Counted from the first letter of the stretch, positions 16,525-24,862 are shown. The stretch is DNA of 64,000 bases from Xiamenia xianingshaonis (GCF_017945865.1 NZ_CP072829.1:1488001-1552000), one strand, 5' to 3'. The notes: generated from the sequence alone by a model not told the origin. Made by a program: numbers and translations.

Positions 16525-17382
16525 TCAGCCGGCGGCCAGGTCGATCGTGGCGCGGCGCATGGCCGAGCAGCCCATGTTGATGGCAAGCGGCAGCGCGGCG
16601 ATGTGGCACGGCGCCGTCTCCACGCGCACGCCGATCGCCGTGGCGGCACCTCCCAGGCCTCCCGGCCCGATGCCGGTGGCGTTCACCGCATCGAGCAGCT
16701 CGCGCTCGAAAGCGGCGGTGTCCGCATCGGGCGCCTGCTCGTCAAGCGGCCGCATGAGGGCCCGCTTCGCAAGGCCCGCCACCTTGTCGAACGTGGCGCC
16801 GACGCCGACGCCGATGACGAGCGGCGGGCAGGCGTTGGCCGCTTTTTCGCGCACGCACGCAAGCACTTCTTCGACGATGCCCGCACGTCCGGCGCTCGGC
16901 GGCAGCATGACCACGCGGCTCGCGTTGTCCGATCCCCCGCCCTTGAGCATGACGTGCAGCCGCGCGACGCCCCGATCGGCGACCGGATGCACGTCGCAGA
17001 ACGCCGGCGTGTTGTCGCCGGTGTTCGTGCGGTCCAGCAGCGCGTCGCGCACGAGCGACTTGCGCAGGCGGGCCGTCTCATACGCTTCGGCCACCGCCGC
17101 ATCCACGTCGGCGAACACGTCGGCGGCCACAAGCACTCCCGGCCCGACTTCCAAACTGACCCACACGGTGCCGGTGTCCTGGCAGAGGGGCACGTTGTCC
17201 TCGCGGGCGATCCGCGCGTTTTCGACGAGCTGGGCCAACACCGCACGCCCGCGCGGGTTCGTTTCCACTTCGAGCGCACGCGCGAGCGCGGCTTCCACGT
17301 CGGGGGGCAGCTCGCAGGCAAGATGCGGGATGACCGCTCGCACGGCGGCCGCGACCTGTTGTTTTTCGATGATCGTATCCAT
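16525..17382 (-). CDS. Class I fumarate hydratase, alpha (N-terminal) subunit
   Basis: 285 residues, full length for the TtdA/FumA N-terminal family. The three cluster-binding cysteine regions are PLCQDTGTVWV, PAFCDVHPVADRG-adjacent segments together with ANACPPLVIGVGVG, and the GCSAMRR region near the C-terminus. KGGGSDNASRVVMLPPSAG and NATGIGPGGLGGAATAIGV are family hallmarks. The [4Fe-4S] cluster makes it oxygen-labile, consistent with an anaerobe. No Shine-Dalgarno sequence precedes the ATG, and a TATACT box ends 8 bases upstream, so the message may be leaderless. Confidence 0.9.
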   Translation of the reverse strand: MDTIIEKQQVAAAVRAVIPHLACELPPDVEAALARALEVETNPRGRAVLAQLVENARIAREDNVPLCQDTGTVWVSLEVGPGVLVAADVFADVDAAVAEAYETARLRKSLVRDALLDRTNTGDNTPAFCDVHPVADRGVARLHVMLKGGGSDNASRVVMLPPSAGRAGIVEEVLACVREKAANACPPLVIGVGVGATFDKVAGLAKRALMRPLDEQAPDADTAAFERELLDAVNATGIGPGGLGGAATAIGVRVETAPCHIAALPLAINMGCSAMRRATIDLAAG

Positions 17383-17390
17383 AAATTACT

Positions 17391-17396
17391 AGTATA
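17391..17396 (-). promoter_or_regulatory. -10 box placing the fumarase transcript start at its ATG
   Basis: TATACT on the minus strand ends 8 bases before the ATG of the fumarase alpha gene. With normal spacing the transcript would begin at or within a base or two of the start codon. The -35 region is poor. Confidence 0.5.
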
Positions 17397-17497
17397 GCGA
17401 AGGGCTTCGCGCCGCGCAGGCGCGGTTTTGCCCTGAGGCGGATTTGGCCGCTTTGCGGGGCCGCCGTGATGCCGCCTCCGACACCTGACCGGCCTGG

Positions 17498-17953
17498 TCA
17501 CGCGATATAGTCGTACGCCAGGCCTTTTTCCTGTTCCAAATACGCAAAGAGACCCGCCGCGCCAAACACCTTGATCGACGACTTCGCAAAGTCCTTCTGG
17601 TTGCGCGTGATGATGGCGTCCGCCTTCAGCCGCAGGGCACATTGGTAGACGCATGCGTCCTCGAAATCGGTCCACGACGAATCGAGCGCTTCATCCACGT
17701 CCGCCTCCGTCAGAGAGCACACGCGGATGAAGCGCCGCGCCTGGCGAATGCTTCGCTTGGCCTCTTCCGCCTGCGACGCCCGGCCGCCGTTGCTCAAAAC
17801 GTAAAAGAGGTCCGTCGTTTGCGACGCGCTCATCCATACCTCGAACTCGCGCAGGTAGCCCAGCATCATGAGCAGGCGCGTTGCGTCGTCGAAGGTCGGC
17901 CTGGCGTCCAAGAAATCAAGCACGACGTTCGTGTCGAGAAACAGCCTCATCAC
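17498..17953 (-). CDS. PIN-domain toxin (VapC-like ribonuclease)
   Basis: 151 residues. The PIN fold is marked by LFLDTNVVLDFLDARP at the N-terminus (first acidic residue D in LDTN), an acidic SLTEADVDEALDSSWTDFEDA block and ADAIITRNQKDF near the end, giving the usual Asp/Glu quartet that binds divalent metal for RNA cleavage. Its ATG overlaps the upstream antitoxin stop by 4 bases (ATGA), the standard arrangement of a type II toxin-antitoxin pair. The RNA target (tRNA, rRNA or mRNA) cannot be told from sequence. Confidence 0.87.
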   Translation of the reverse strand: MMRLFLDTNVVLDFLDARPTFDDATRLLMMLGYLREFEVWMSASQTTDLFYVLSNGGRASQAEEAKRSIRQARRFIRVCSLTEADVDEALDSSWTDFEDACVYQCALRLKADAIITRNQKDFAKSSIKVFGAAGLFAYLEQEKGLAYDYIA

Positions 17954-18264
17954 GCATCGCCCGCATTCGCATCGGCCTGCACGCCCGTCCGCTCGCGCCG
18001 AGCCTCCTTGATGGTCATGCGCGCAAAACGGCCCTCGGTCCGCCGTTTGCCAATGTCGTCCACGAACGCTTTCGCTTCCTCAATCTCTTTCGAGGTGAAC
18101 GCACGACGCTTCGGGCGCTCCTGATACGGCAGCTGCTTGTGCTCTATCACGTAGTCGTAGAAGCCGTTGATGGCCTGCGAGGCATTGGTGCCGAGCGATT
18201 CCAGCACCCGGTTCCCCGCCTCTTTCTTGCCCGACGACATTCGAGCCGTAACCATAGCGTCCAC
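17950..18264 (-). CDS. RelB/DinJ-like antitoxin of the PIN toxin
   Basis: 104 residues from GTG 18264 with AGGAGG 6 bases upstream. The N-terminal part TARMSSGKKEAGNRVLESLG followed by NASQAINGFYDYVIEHKQLP looks like a ribbon-helix-helix DNA-binding domain of the RelB/DinJ type. The Arg/Lys/Glu-rich C-terminal half would be the toxin-neutralising tail. A long palindrome overlaps its ribosome site and lies just downstream of the promoter, so autoregulation is expected. RelB/DinJ antitoxins usually pair with RelE/YafQ toxins; pairing with a PIN toxin is less common but occurs. Confidence 0.8.
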   Translation of the reverse strand: MDAMVTARMSSGKKEAGNRVLESLGTNASQAINGFYDYVIEHKQLPYQERPKRRAFTSKEIEEAKAFVDDIGKRRTEGRFARMTIKEARRERTGVQADANAGDA

Positions 18265-18271
18265 GTCGCAC

Positions 18272-18295
18272 CTCCTGTTGTACGTACAACAGGAG
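18272..18295. promoter_or_regulatory. 24-bp perfect palindrome: likely toxin-antitoxin operator
   Basis: CTCCTGTTGTAC at 18272-18283 is followed immediately by its exact reverse complement at 18284-18295, with no spacer. The left arm contains the antitoxin ribosome-binding site (AGGAG on the minus strand). A TATACT -10 box overlaps the right edge (18294-18299), with TTGTTG about 17 bases upstream of it. A ribbon-helix-helix antitoxin bound here would cover the promoter and start of the operon. Confidence 0.75.
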
Positions 18296-18299
18296 TATA

Positions 18300-18362
18300 G
18301 CGCAAAAACGGGCTTTCAACAACGCTGCCAGAATTTCCGCCGTTTGTGACGCGCTCATCCAC
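18300..18362 (-). pseudogene. Possible remnant of a second PIN-toxin gene
   Basis: On the minus strand this stretch encodes WMSASQTAEILAAL, close to WMSASQTTDLFYVL inside the intact PIN toxin. The DNA (bases about 18341-18358) matches 17820-17837 at all but one position across GTTTG-GACGCGCTCATCCA. The fragment lies upstream of the antitoxin promoter, has no start codon and no PIN catalytic residues, and is followed at once by the topoisomerase 3' end. It may be a scrap of a duplicated or recombined toxin gene; chance similarity is possible given its shortness. Confidence 0.45.
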
Positions 18363-18420
18363 GTCGGCGCGGGTGGAAGCGTCGCAGCGGCCGATTCCGC
18401 CGCGGTCCGGGCGCGGGCGT

Positions 18421-20943
18421 TTACTTCGCGGCCGCCTTCTTGCGGGCCGGCGCCTTGCGAGGCTTCTTCTTCGCGGACGACTTCGCAGCTGCTTCCTTTT
18501 CCTTGGACGGGCAGTCGAAGTTCGGGCACAGCTTCCAAGGCCCTCGGTTGGTGTGCACGATCACGAGCGGCGCTCCGCAGTCCTCGCACACCTCTCCGGT
18601 GGCTTCCAGCGCCCCGTACTGCGGCAGCGGATAGCCGGTGTCGCATTCCTCGTAGTTCTCGCAGCGGATGAAGCGCTTGAGCGTGCGCGGGTTCTTCTGC
18701 GCGATGAGGCTGGCGTGCTTGCCGTTCGCCTTGCAGACGGGACACTCGCCCACCACGATGGAAGGCTCCTGGTTGGTCGGGCAGTTCGGGTCGATGCACA
18801 GCGTGCGCGGCTTGCTGCGAAACGCGGTCACCTTCACCTGGGGCATGCCGCAGGTCGAGCACTTCTCGGGCACGGCCTCCACGCGGCCCTGGGGCAAGGG
18901 ATAGGTGACGTCGCAGTCCGGCCAGCCCGCGCACCCGATGAACATCGAGCGCGTCTTCTGGCTGGCGCGAAGCTGCAGGTCCTTGCCGCATTTCGGGCAC
19001 GGCCCCACGTATGCGTCGGCGGCCACGGCGTCGGCCAGCGCGGCGTTGACCTCTTCGGAGTGCGGCATGAGGTCGGCCAGCTGCTCGGACAGCAGGTTGC
19101 GGCTCGTGGTGACCACCTGGTCTTTGCTGATCGACCCGGCGGCGATGGCGTCCATTTCGCTTTCCAGCTCGGCGGTCATTTCCGGGTGCACGATGTGCGG
19201 CGCGAACTTCTCGAGCGCATCGCACACGGCCATGCCCAGCTGGCTTGGCTCAAGCGGGTCGTTCTGCACGTATTTCACCTGGTACAGGCGCTCGATGATG
19301 GAATGGCGCGTCGACTTGGTGCCAAGCCCCAGCTTCTCCATCTCCTGGATGAGCCTGCCTTGGCTGTAGCGCGCGGGCGGCTCGGTCTGCTTTTTGGTGC
19401 ACGTGGCGCCGTTGAACGCGACGGCCTGCCCCTGCTCCATCGCCGGCAGCGATTCGTCCTTCTTCAGGCCGTAGGGGTAGATGGCGCGGAATCCTGGCTT
19501 GACCAGCACGTCGCCTTTCGCGACGAACGAGGCGCCGGCCACGTCGAGCGACACCTTCGTGCCTTCGACCACGGCCGCTTCGGAAAGCGTGGCCAAAAAG
19601 CGCCGCGCGATGAGGTTGTAGAGCTTGTAGTCGGCGGGCGACAAGTCGTCGGGCGTGGCCGCAGCCGTGGGATAGATGGGCGGATGGTCGGTCGTTTCCT
19701 TCTTGCCGCGCGTGGCGACGAGCTTGCCGCGCGACAGCAGCTCGGCGCAGTACGGCGCATAGGCCGGGTTGCCCGAAATGGCGCGCACGGTGTCTTCCAG
19801 GCTGAGCGACGCCGGGTAGACCGTGTTGTCGACGCGGGGATAGGAAATGTAGCCGTCCATGTAGAGGCTTTCGGCGATGCGCATGGTGCGCGCCGGCGTG
19901 AGACCTTCGGCGGAAGCCGCCGCCATGAGCGAGGTGGTGTTGAACGGAACGGGTGCGGCAACGGTGCGCTTCTTTTTCTCGACGCTTGCAACGATGGCGC
20001 TTTTCACGCCGCTGACCTGGGCCATGATGGCATCAGCTTCGGCCTGACTCTTGAAGCGGGCCGTGGCCGTGGGCGCCTCGAAAGCGCCTGGGCCCTGCCC
20101 GTCGGTGGGACCTGCCGCCGCACCGGCGTCGAACGCGCCCCGGATGACCCAGTAGTCTTCCGGCTTGAAGGCCAGCCGCTCGCGCTCGCGCGCCACGATG
20201 AGCGCAAGCGTGGGCGTCTGCACGCGGCCGGAGCTGCGCACGTTGCCGTAGCCGGCGAACTTCACGAGCGTGAGGTAGCGCGTGAGCACCGCGCCCCAGA
20301 TAAGGTCGATGTCCTGGCGGGACGCGCCGGCAGCGGCCAGCGCGCCGTCAAGCTCCACGAGGTTGTCGAAGGCGTGGTGGATCTCTTCTTTCGTGAACGC
20401 CGAATAGCGGGCGCGCGACACGGGAGCGGTCGCGTTCACTTCCTGGATGCACGAAAGCGCGTCAGACCCGATCAGCTCGCCTTCGCGGTCGAAGTCGGTC
20501 GCGATGACGATGGAGTCGGCCTTCTTCGCCAGGTTCTTCAGCGACCGGATGATGTCTTTTTCCTTCGGCAGCTTTTCGATGGGCGCGTACACCAGATACG
20601 GCAGCGCGTCCATCTTCCACGCCTTCAGCTCCACGCCGTCTTCCGTGAACGGCTTTTTCTTCTTGAACGGCGGCTTGGGCAGGCTGTCGGGAAGCGACGC
20701 CGGCACGACCTCGCCATCCGCCGTGACGCCCCTCCAGCCGCCGCGCTTCTTGTACACCATCGACGGCGTGAAGTCAGGCTCCAAAATGTGGCCGCGCAGG
20801 CCAATGGTCACCCATTCTTCGCCGTCCACCTCGAAGCGGTAGACCGGCGTGTTGTACACCTTGTCGGCCTTCGGCTTCTTCACGCCCAGCAGATCGGCGA
20901 TCTTCTGCGCCGCGTCGTTCTTCTCGGTCACTACCAGTTTCAA
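18421..20943 (-). CDS. Type IA DNA topoisomerase (archaeal/TopA-like, multiple zinc ribbons)
   Basis: 840 residues. The TOPRIM domain starts at once (MKLVVTEKNDAAQKIADLLG; acidic ATDFDREGELIGSDA). The active-site tyrosine is in SYPRVDNT, about residue 368. GRVQTPTLALIVARERER and RYSQGRLIQEMEKLGLGTKS are strand-passage core motifs. The C-terminus has four Cys4-type zinc ribbons (CPKCGKDL, CSTCGMPQ, CPVCKANG and CEDCGAPL blocks) and a Lys/Ala-rich tail. It relaxes negative supercoils by single-strand passage. The insertion-rich TOPRIM (TPSMVYKKRGGWRG) and overall plan resemble archaeal-type topoisomerases rather than classical E. coli TopA, so it may be the main enzyme or an accessory one. Confidence 0.93.
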   Translation of the reverse strand: MKLVVTEKNDAAQKIADLLGVKKPKADKVYNTPVYRFEVDGEEWVTIGLRGHILEPDFTPSMVYKKRGGWRGVTADGEVVPASLPDSLPKPPFKKKKPFTEDGVELKAWKMDALPYLVYAPIEKLPKEKDIIRSLKNLAKKADSIVIATDFDREGELIGSDALSCIQEVNATAPVSRARYSAFTKEEIHHAFDNLVELDGALAAAGASRQDIDLIWGAVLTRYLTLVKFAGYGNVRSSGRVQTPTLALIVARERERLAFKPEDYWVIRGAFDAGAAAGPTDGQGPGAFEAPTATARFKSQAEADAIMAQVSGVKSAIVASVEKKKRTVAAPVPFNTTSLMAAASAEGLTPARTMRIAESLYMDGYISYPRVDNTVYPASLSLEDTVRAISGNPAYAPYCAELLSRGKLVATRGKKETTDHPPIYPTAAATPDDLSPADYKLYNLIARRFLATLSEAAVVEGTKVSLDVAGASFVAKGDVLVKPGFRAIYPYGLKKDESLPAMEQGQAVAFNGATCTKKQTEPPARYSQGRLIQEMEKLGLGTKSTRHSIIERLYQVKYVQNDPLEPSQLGMAVCDALEKFAPHIVHPEMTAELESEMDAIAAGSISKDQVVTTSRNLLSEQLADLMPHSEEVNAALADAVAADAYVGPCPKCGKDLQLRASQKTRSMFIGCAGWPDCDVTYPLPQGRVEAVPEKCSTCGMPQVKVTAFRSKPRTLCIDPNCPTNQEPSIVVGECPVCKANGKHASLIAQKNPRTLKRFIRCENYEECDTGYPLPQYGALEATGEVCEDCGAPLVIVHTNRGPWKLCPNFDCPSKEKEAAAKSSAKKKPRKAPARKKAAAK

Positions 20944-21003
20944 CGGTATCCCTTGCTCTTTCTCGTCATCTTGCGCCTGCCATCCCCCCGGATCGTGCCG
21001 CCT

Positions 21004-22965
21004 TTACGCCACCTTCGTCTTCGGCGCAAGGGACTTCGACGTCTCGCCGAAAAACACCTCGTACCAGCACAAGAAGCAATAGATGTTCCAGATCCGCATC
21101 ATTTTAAGCTTTCCGCGGCCTTCCACCGTGGAGAAATCAGCGCTTTTGTGGTCGTCGAGCATGCGCACCAGGTAGTCCACGTTGAAGAACTCCTTCGCGG
21201 CGTCGCTCGTGAAGGCCGCCTTGATGCGGTCGTAGTACAGATCGGTCTGCAGCCAGACGGTCAGCGGCGTGATGAAGGGCTGCTTGGGCATGTTCGCCAC
21301 CTTCTTCTGGAAGCCGAGCTTGCTGGCCGCCACGCGCAAGGCGTACTTGGCGTGGTCGTCGGTGACGCGGCAGTCGGTCGGCAGCTGCAGGGCCACGTCG
21401 AGCACCTTCTTGTCGAGGAAGGGAACGCGCAGCTCGAGCGACTGCGACATGGACATCTTGTCGGCCTTCAAGCAGATGTCGTAGGGCATGTAGCTGACCA
21501 TGTCGACGTACTGGGTCTGCGTGACCACGTCGACGTTCTGCTTGGCGGCCTCGTCGAAGTGCGGGCGGCACCACTCCCACGGCTTGCAGGGGCCGTCGTA
21601 GTCGCGCAAGACGTTGGGGATCTCGTCCCACATGTAGTTCATCGAGGCGCGTTGGTAGCTTTTCTCCGGCCCGCCCGAACCGCGCATGAGGAAGCGACGG
21701 CCGTGGAAGGGCGGCAGCTTTTCGGCCACGGCGCCGGCGGCCGCGCGCAAAGGACCGGGCACCTTGAAGTACTTCTCGAATTCCAGCTGGTCGTGATAGA
21801 TCCAGTAGCCGCCGAACAGCTCGTCGGCGCCTTCGCCGGACTGCACGACTTTGACCTGTTGGCGGGCCAGGCGGCTGACGAAGAAGAGCGGAATGGCGCT
21901 GGGAGCGCCCAAAGGCTCGTCCATGTGGTACTGCTCGGTGGGCACGATGTCGAGGAACTGCTCGGCCGTGACCTGGGTTTCGAAGTTCGGCAGGTTCGCC
22001 CACTGGGCAAAAGCGCGGGAGTCTTCCAGCTCGTTGAGCTTGATGTCGAAGTCGGGCTGGGCGGCGATTTCGGCCAGCTTGTCTTCGCAGCCGATGTCGT
22101 AGCCCACCGAGAACGTCTTCACCGCGTCGGCGTGCTGGCCCATGCAGAAGGCCGCCAGCGAGCTGTCGATGCCGCCGGACAAAAAGCTGCCGATCTCCAC
22201 GTCGGCGATTTCATGGGCGGCCACCGATTCGTCAAAGGCCTCGTTGATGATGTCGGCCCACTCGTCGATGGTCTTGGTGGTATCGATTTTGTACGTAATA
22301 CGGTAATAGCACTGTGTGGTCAGCCGGCCGTTCTCGAACACCATGAAATGACCCGGCAAAAGCTTGTGCACGTTTTTGAACATGGTCTGCGAGTCGTTCA
22401 TGTACTCGAAGCACAGGTACTGCGGCAGCATGTCGCGGTTGAGCTCTTTTCGGAACTTCGGGTGCGCCAAAAACGCCTTGATTTCGCTGGCGTACATGAG
22501 GCGGTCGCCTGCGTGCTGGTAGTACAGCGGCTTGATGCCGAACAGGTCGCGGGCGCACACAAGGCGCTTTTTCGGGGCGTCCCAGATGGCGATCGCGAAC
22601 ATGCCGCGCAAACGCTCGAACACGTCGGTCCCCCAGGCTTCGTAGCCGTGCACGACGGTTTCGGTGTCGCCGTTGGTCACGAATTCGTAGCCGAGCTCCT
22701 GCAGCTCTGCGCGCAGCTCCTGGAAGTTGTAGATTTCGCCGTTGAACGTGACGGTCACCGTGCCGTCGGCGTTTTGCATGGGCTGGTTGGAGTGCTCAAG
22801 GTCGATGATGGACAGGCGCCGAAAGCCCATGGCCAGGTCGTCGTCCACGAAAAAGCCTTCGGCGTCAGGCCCGCGGTGCGCGATGCGGTCGGCCATGTCC
22901 TTGACGATGAGTTCGTTCGTGGCGCGGTCGTAGTCCTGCGCCGTGAACCCCACGAAACCACACAT
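21004..22965 (-). CDS. asnB: Asparagine synthase (glutamine-hydrolysing)
   Basis: 653 residues from ATG 22965 with AAAGGAG 8 bases upstream; Met then Cys gives the N-terminal nucleophile (MCGFVGF) after Met removal. The class II glutaminase domain includes IAHRGPDAEG, RRLSIIDLEHSNQPM and FNGEIYNFQELR. The synthetase domain has the PP-loop SFLSGGIDSSLAA, QSGEGADELFGGYW and CLKADKMSMSQSLELRVPFL. It amidates aspartate with glutamine and ATP. Related AsnB proteins also amidate cell-wall precursors. The gene is divergent from an ATP-grasp ligase with a 251-base shared upstream region. Confidence 0.93.
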   Translation of the reverse strand: MCGFVGFTAQDYDRATNELIVKDMADRIAHRGPDAEGFFVDDDLAMGFRRLSIIDLEHSNQPMQNADGTVTVTFNGEIYNFQELRAELQELGYEFVTNGDTETVVHGYEAWGTDVFERLRGMFAIAIWDAPKKRLVCARDLFGIKPLYYQHAGDRLMYASEIKAFLAHPKFRKELNRDMLPQYLCFEYMNDSQTMFKNVHKLLPGHFMVFENGRLTTQCYYRITYKIDTTKTIDEWADIINEAFDESVAAHEIADVEIGSFLSGGIDSSLAAFCMGQHADAVKTFSVGYDIGCEDKLAEIAAQPDFDIKLNELEDSRAFAQWANLPNFETQVTAEQFLDIVPTEQYHMDEPLGAPSAIPLFFVSRLARQQVKVVQSGEGADELFGGYWIYHDQLEFEKYFKVPGPLRAAAGAVAEKLPPFHGRRFLMRGSGGPEKSYQRASMNYMWDEIPNVLRDYDGPCKPWEWCRPHFDEAAKQNVDVVTQTQYVDMVSYMPYDICLKADKMSMSQSLELRVPFLDKKVLDVALQLPTDCRVTDDHAKYALRVAASKLGFQKKVANMPKQPFITPLTVWLQTDLYYDRIKAAFTSDAAKEFFNVDYLVRMLDDHKSADFSTVEGRGKLKMMRIWNIYCFLCWYEVFFGETSKSLAPKTKVA

Positions 22966-23216
22966 ATATATACTGCTCCTTTGAAAGCCAGAGAAACGCA
23001 AGGGAGGCCTTGCTTGAATGCGTTGGGCTATGATACGCCACCCGCTTGCGCTCGCCGCGCGAAGAACACGCGAGTGCGGGACTAAGACGCGACCTTTTCA
23101 TCAAACGCCCACAGATCTGCGTCATTTGTCCGGGGTTTCCCAGTCGCCCGCGGGGCTGTGGGATAATCGTTCCGCTGCATGCAACAAGGCCCCGCCCAGA
23201 AACGATCCGAGGAACC
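22966..23216. promoter_or_regulatory. Divergent control region between asnB and the ATP-grasp gene
   Basis: The 251-base region has a plus-strand GATAAT at 23162-23167, about 43 bases before the ATP-grasp start, and a minus-strand TATCAT near 23030-23035 facing asnB. Neither has a convincing -35 box. No terminator or repeated operator is evident. Confidence 0.4.
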
Positions 23217-24521
23217 ATGACCGATTCGCACATCCCCCGCCTTGCGCCCCACGAGGTGCGCGACCACCTGAAGCCCGTCATCGTCGGCGGCGACATTCTG
23301 GCCTATTCGTACGTGCGCGAGCTCAACCGCGCCTACGGGATTCCCACCTGCATCGTGCTGGCCACCCAGGACGTGAAGATGCTGTCCGCAAGCCGCTTCA
23401 CCGACTACCGCATGGGGGTGAACGTGCACGACGCCGAATCGCTCTGCGCCGCGCTGGAATCGATCGCCGCCGAGCTGACGGCGGCCGACGCGCGCGCCGT
23501 GCCCCTCATCCTGGGCTGCGACGACGTGCATGCGCGCATGATCTCGCGCGCGAAGGCCCGCCTGCAGGCGGCCGGATACGCGGTGCCCTACATCGACTTC
23601 GAACTGCTCGACACCATCACGCAGAAGCGCAACTTCTACGACATCTGCGAAAAGCTGGACATCCCCTACCCGAAGACCTGGTATTTCTCGTGCGGCCCGG
23701 ACGGACCGGAAAAGTTGCCCGTGGCTGACTTTCCCTACCCACTCATCGCGAAGCCGTCGAATTCGGCGCAGTTCCAGGAAGCGACCATCAAGGGGTGGCG
23801 CAAGATCTACGAGATCGAGTCGCCCGAAGAGCTGGCCGACGTGTGGCAGTCCATCCGCACGTCGGACTACGACAACGAACTTGTGCTGCAGGACTTCATT
23901 CCCGGCGGCGACGAAGCCATCCGCACGCTGACGACGTTCTCCGACGCGACCGGCGACGTGCGCGTCGTGTCCGGCGGCGTCGTGTGCCTGCAGGACCACG
24001 ACCCCACCGCGCTCGGCAACCCGGTGTGCATCATGGGACAGCGCGAGGAGGCCGTCATCGAAAACGCGCAGAAGATGCTGCGCGAGCTGGGGTATCGGGG
24101 CTTCGCGAACTTCGACGTCAAGTACGACGCCCGCGACGGATCGTTCCGCTTTTTCGAGGTGAACACGCGCTGCGGGCGCAACACCTACTACATGAGCCTG
24201 GGCGGGGTGAACTTCACGACGCTCATCGTGCGCGAGTTCGTCACCGGCGAGGCCATCCCACGCGAGGAGGCCTATCGCCCGTTCGTGTTCTCCGTCGTGC
24301 CGCCTTACGTGCTGAAACGCTCCGTCTCCGACGCCGCACTGCTTGCGCAATGCCTGACCACGCTGCGCAAAACGACCGACCCCTACGTGCTGTCGTACGC
24401 GCCCGACACCGCAGCGCACAACCTGTGGGCAAAGGTGATGTACGAAAACCAGATCCGCAAGTTCAAGCGCTTTTACTGGGACACCGACGGCAAGCAGCTG
24501 AAGCAAGGGGTGCGGGAGTAG
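23217..24521 (+). CDS. ATP-grasp carboxylate-amine ligase
   Basis: 434 residues from ATG 23217 with GAGGA upstream; the frame is open further upstream but lacks a ribosome site. The protein begins with a Rossmann-like PVIVGGDILAYSYVRELNRA, then KRNFYDICEKLDIPYPKTWY and PYPLIAKPSNSAQF (ATP-binding Lys). EYR-like FFEVNTRCGRNTYYM carries the metal-binding Glu/Asn pair of ATP-grasp enzymes. The plan resembles D-aspartate ligase-type carboxylate-amine ligases that add an amino acid to a peptidoglycan side chain. Substrates are not deducible from sequence; adjacency to asnB hints at amino-acid or cell-wall amidation. Confidence 0.8.
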   Translation: MTDSHIPRLAPHEVRDHLKPVIVGGDILAYSYVRELNRAYGIPTCIVLATQDVKMLSASRFTDYRMGVNVHDAESLCAALESIAAELTAADARAVPLILGCDDVHARMISRAKARLQAAGYAVPYIDFELLDTITQKRNFYDICEKLDIPYPKTWYFSCGPDGPEKLPVADFPYPLIAKPSNSAQFQEATIKGWRKIYEIESPEELADVWQSIRTSDYDNELVLQDFIPGGDEAIRTLTTFSDATGDVRVVSGGVVCLQDHDPTALGNPVCIMGQREEAVIENAQKMLRELGYRGFANFDVKYDARDGSFRFFEVNTRCGRNTYYMSLGGVNFTTLIVREFVTGEAIPREEAYRPFVFSVVPPYVLKRSVSDAALLAQCLTTLRKTTDPYVLSYAPDTAAHNLWAKVMYENQIRKFKRFYWDTDGKQLKQGVRE

Positions 24522-24605
24522 CGGCGCGGGCGGGCTAGGCAGAGCGGGCGGCGGGGCTGCGGGCGGGCTAGACGGCCGGCGTTTCCGCTGCGGCTGTACT
24601 TTCAT

Positions 24606-24857
24606 GTGAGGAAAATGTGTGTTGGAGATTATAACAGGCTTTTTTCTCGCATTGCGCATCATTTTGTAGATATTCGTGTTTGAGAATAATCTGAAATTAT
24701 GCATATATGCGGTTATTTTGGGGCATCAAGGAGCAAAAACCGGCCAAAAGGGGCCAAAACCAGCGCCAAAACGCCCCAAACGCACTCAATAACCCCGAAA
24801 ATGATGCGCGAACCAGCTAAAACGCCTGTTAAAATCTCCAACACACATTTTCTTCAC
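24606..24857. mobile_element. MITE-like element with 60-bp imperfect terminal inverted repeats
   Basis: Bases 24606-24665 match the reverse complement of 24798-24857 at about 50 of 60 positions without gaps. The outermost 34 bases (GTGARGAAAATGTGTGTTGG, then AGATTWTAACAGGC) differ at only two positions. The 132-base centre is AT-rich and non-coding. TACTT occurs just outside both ends (about 24597-24601 and 24860-24864) and could be a target-site duplication. No transposase is present, as expected for a non-autonomous element or a dispersed intergenic repeat. Both arms can be read as similar peptides, but there is no ribosome site or gene-like codon use. Confidence 0.65.
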
Positions 24858-24862
24858 AATAC

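Noticed and set aside
18346-23085. A 1579-codon plus-strand open frame
   Set aside because: It is exactly antisense to the topoisomerase and asparagine synthetase genes, whose motifs are unmistakable. High GC at third positions removes stop codons from the complementary frame.
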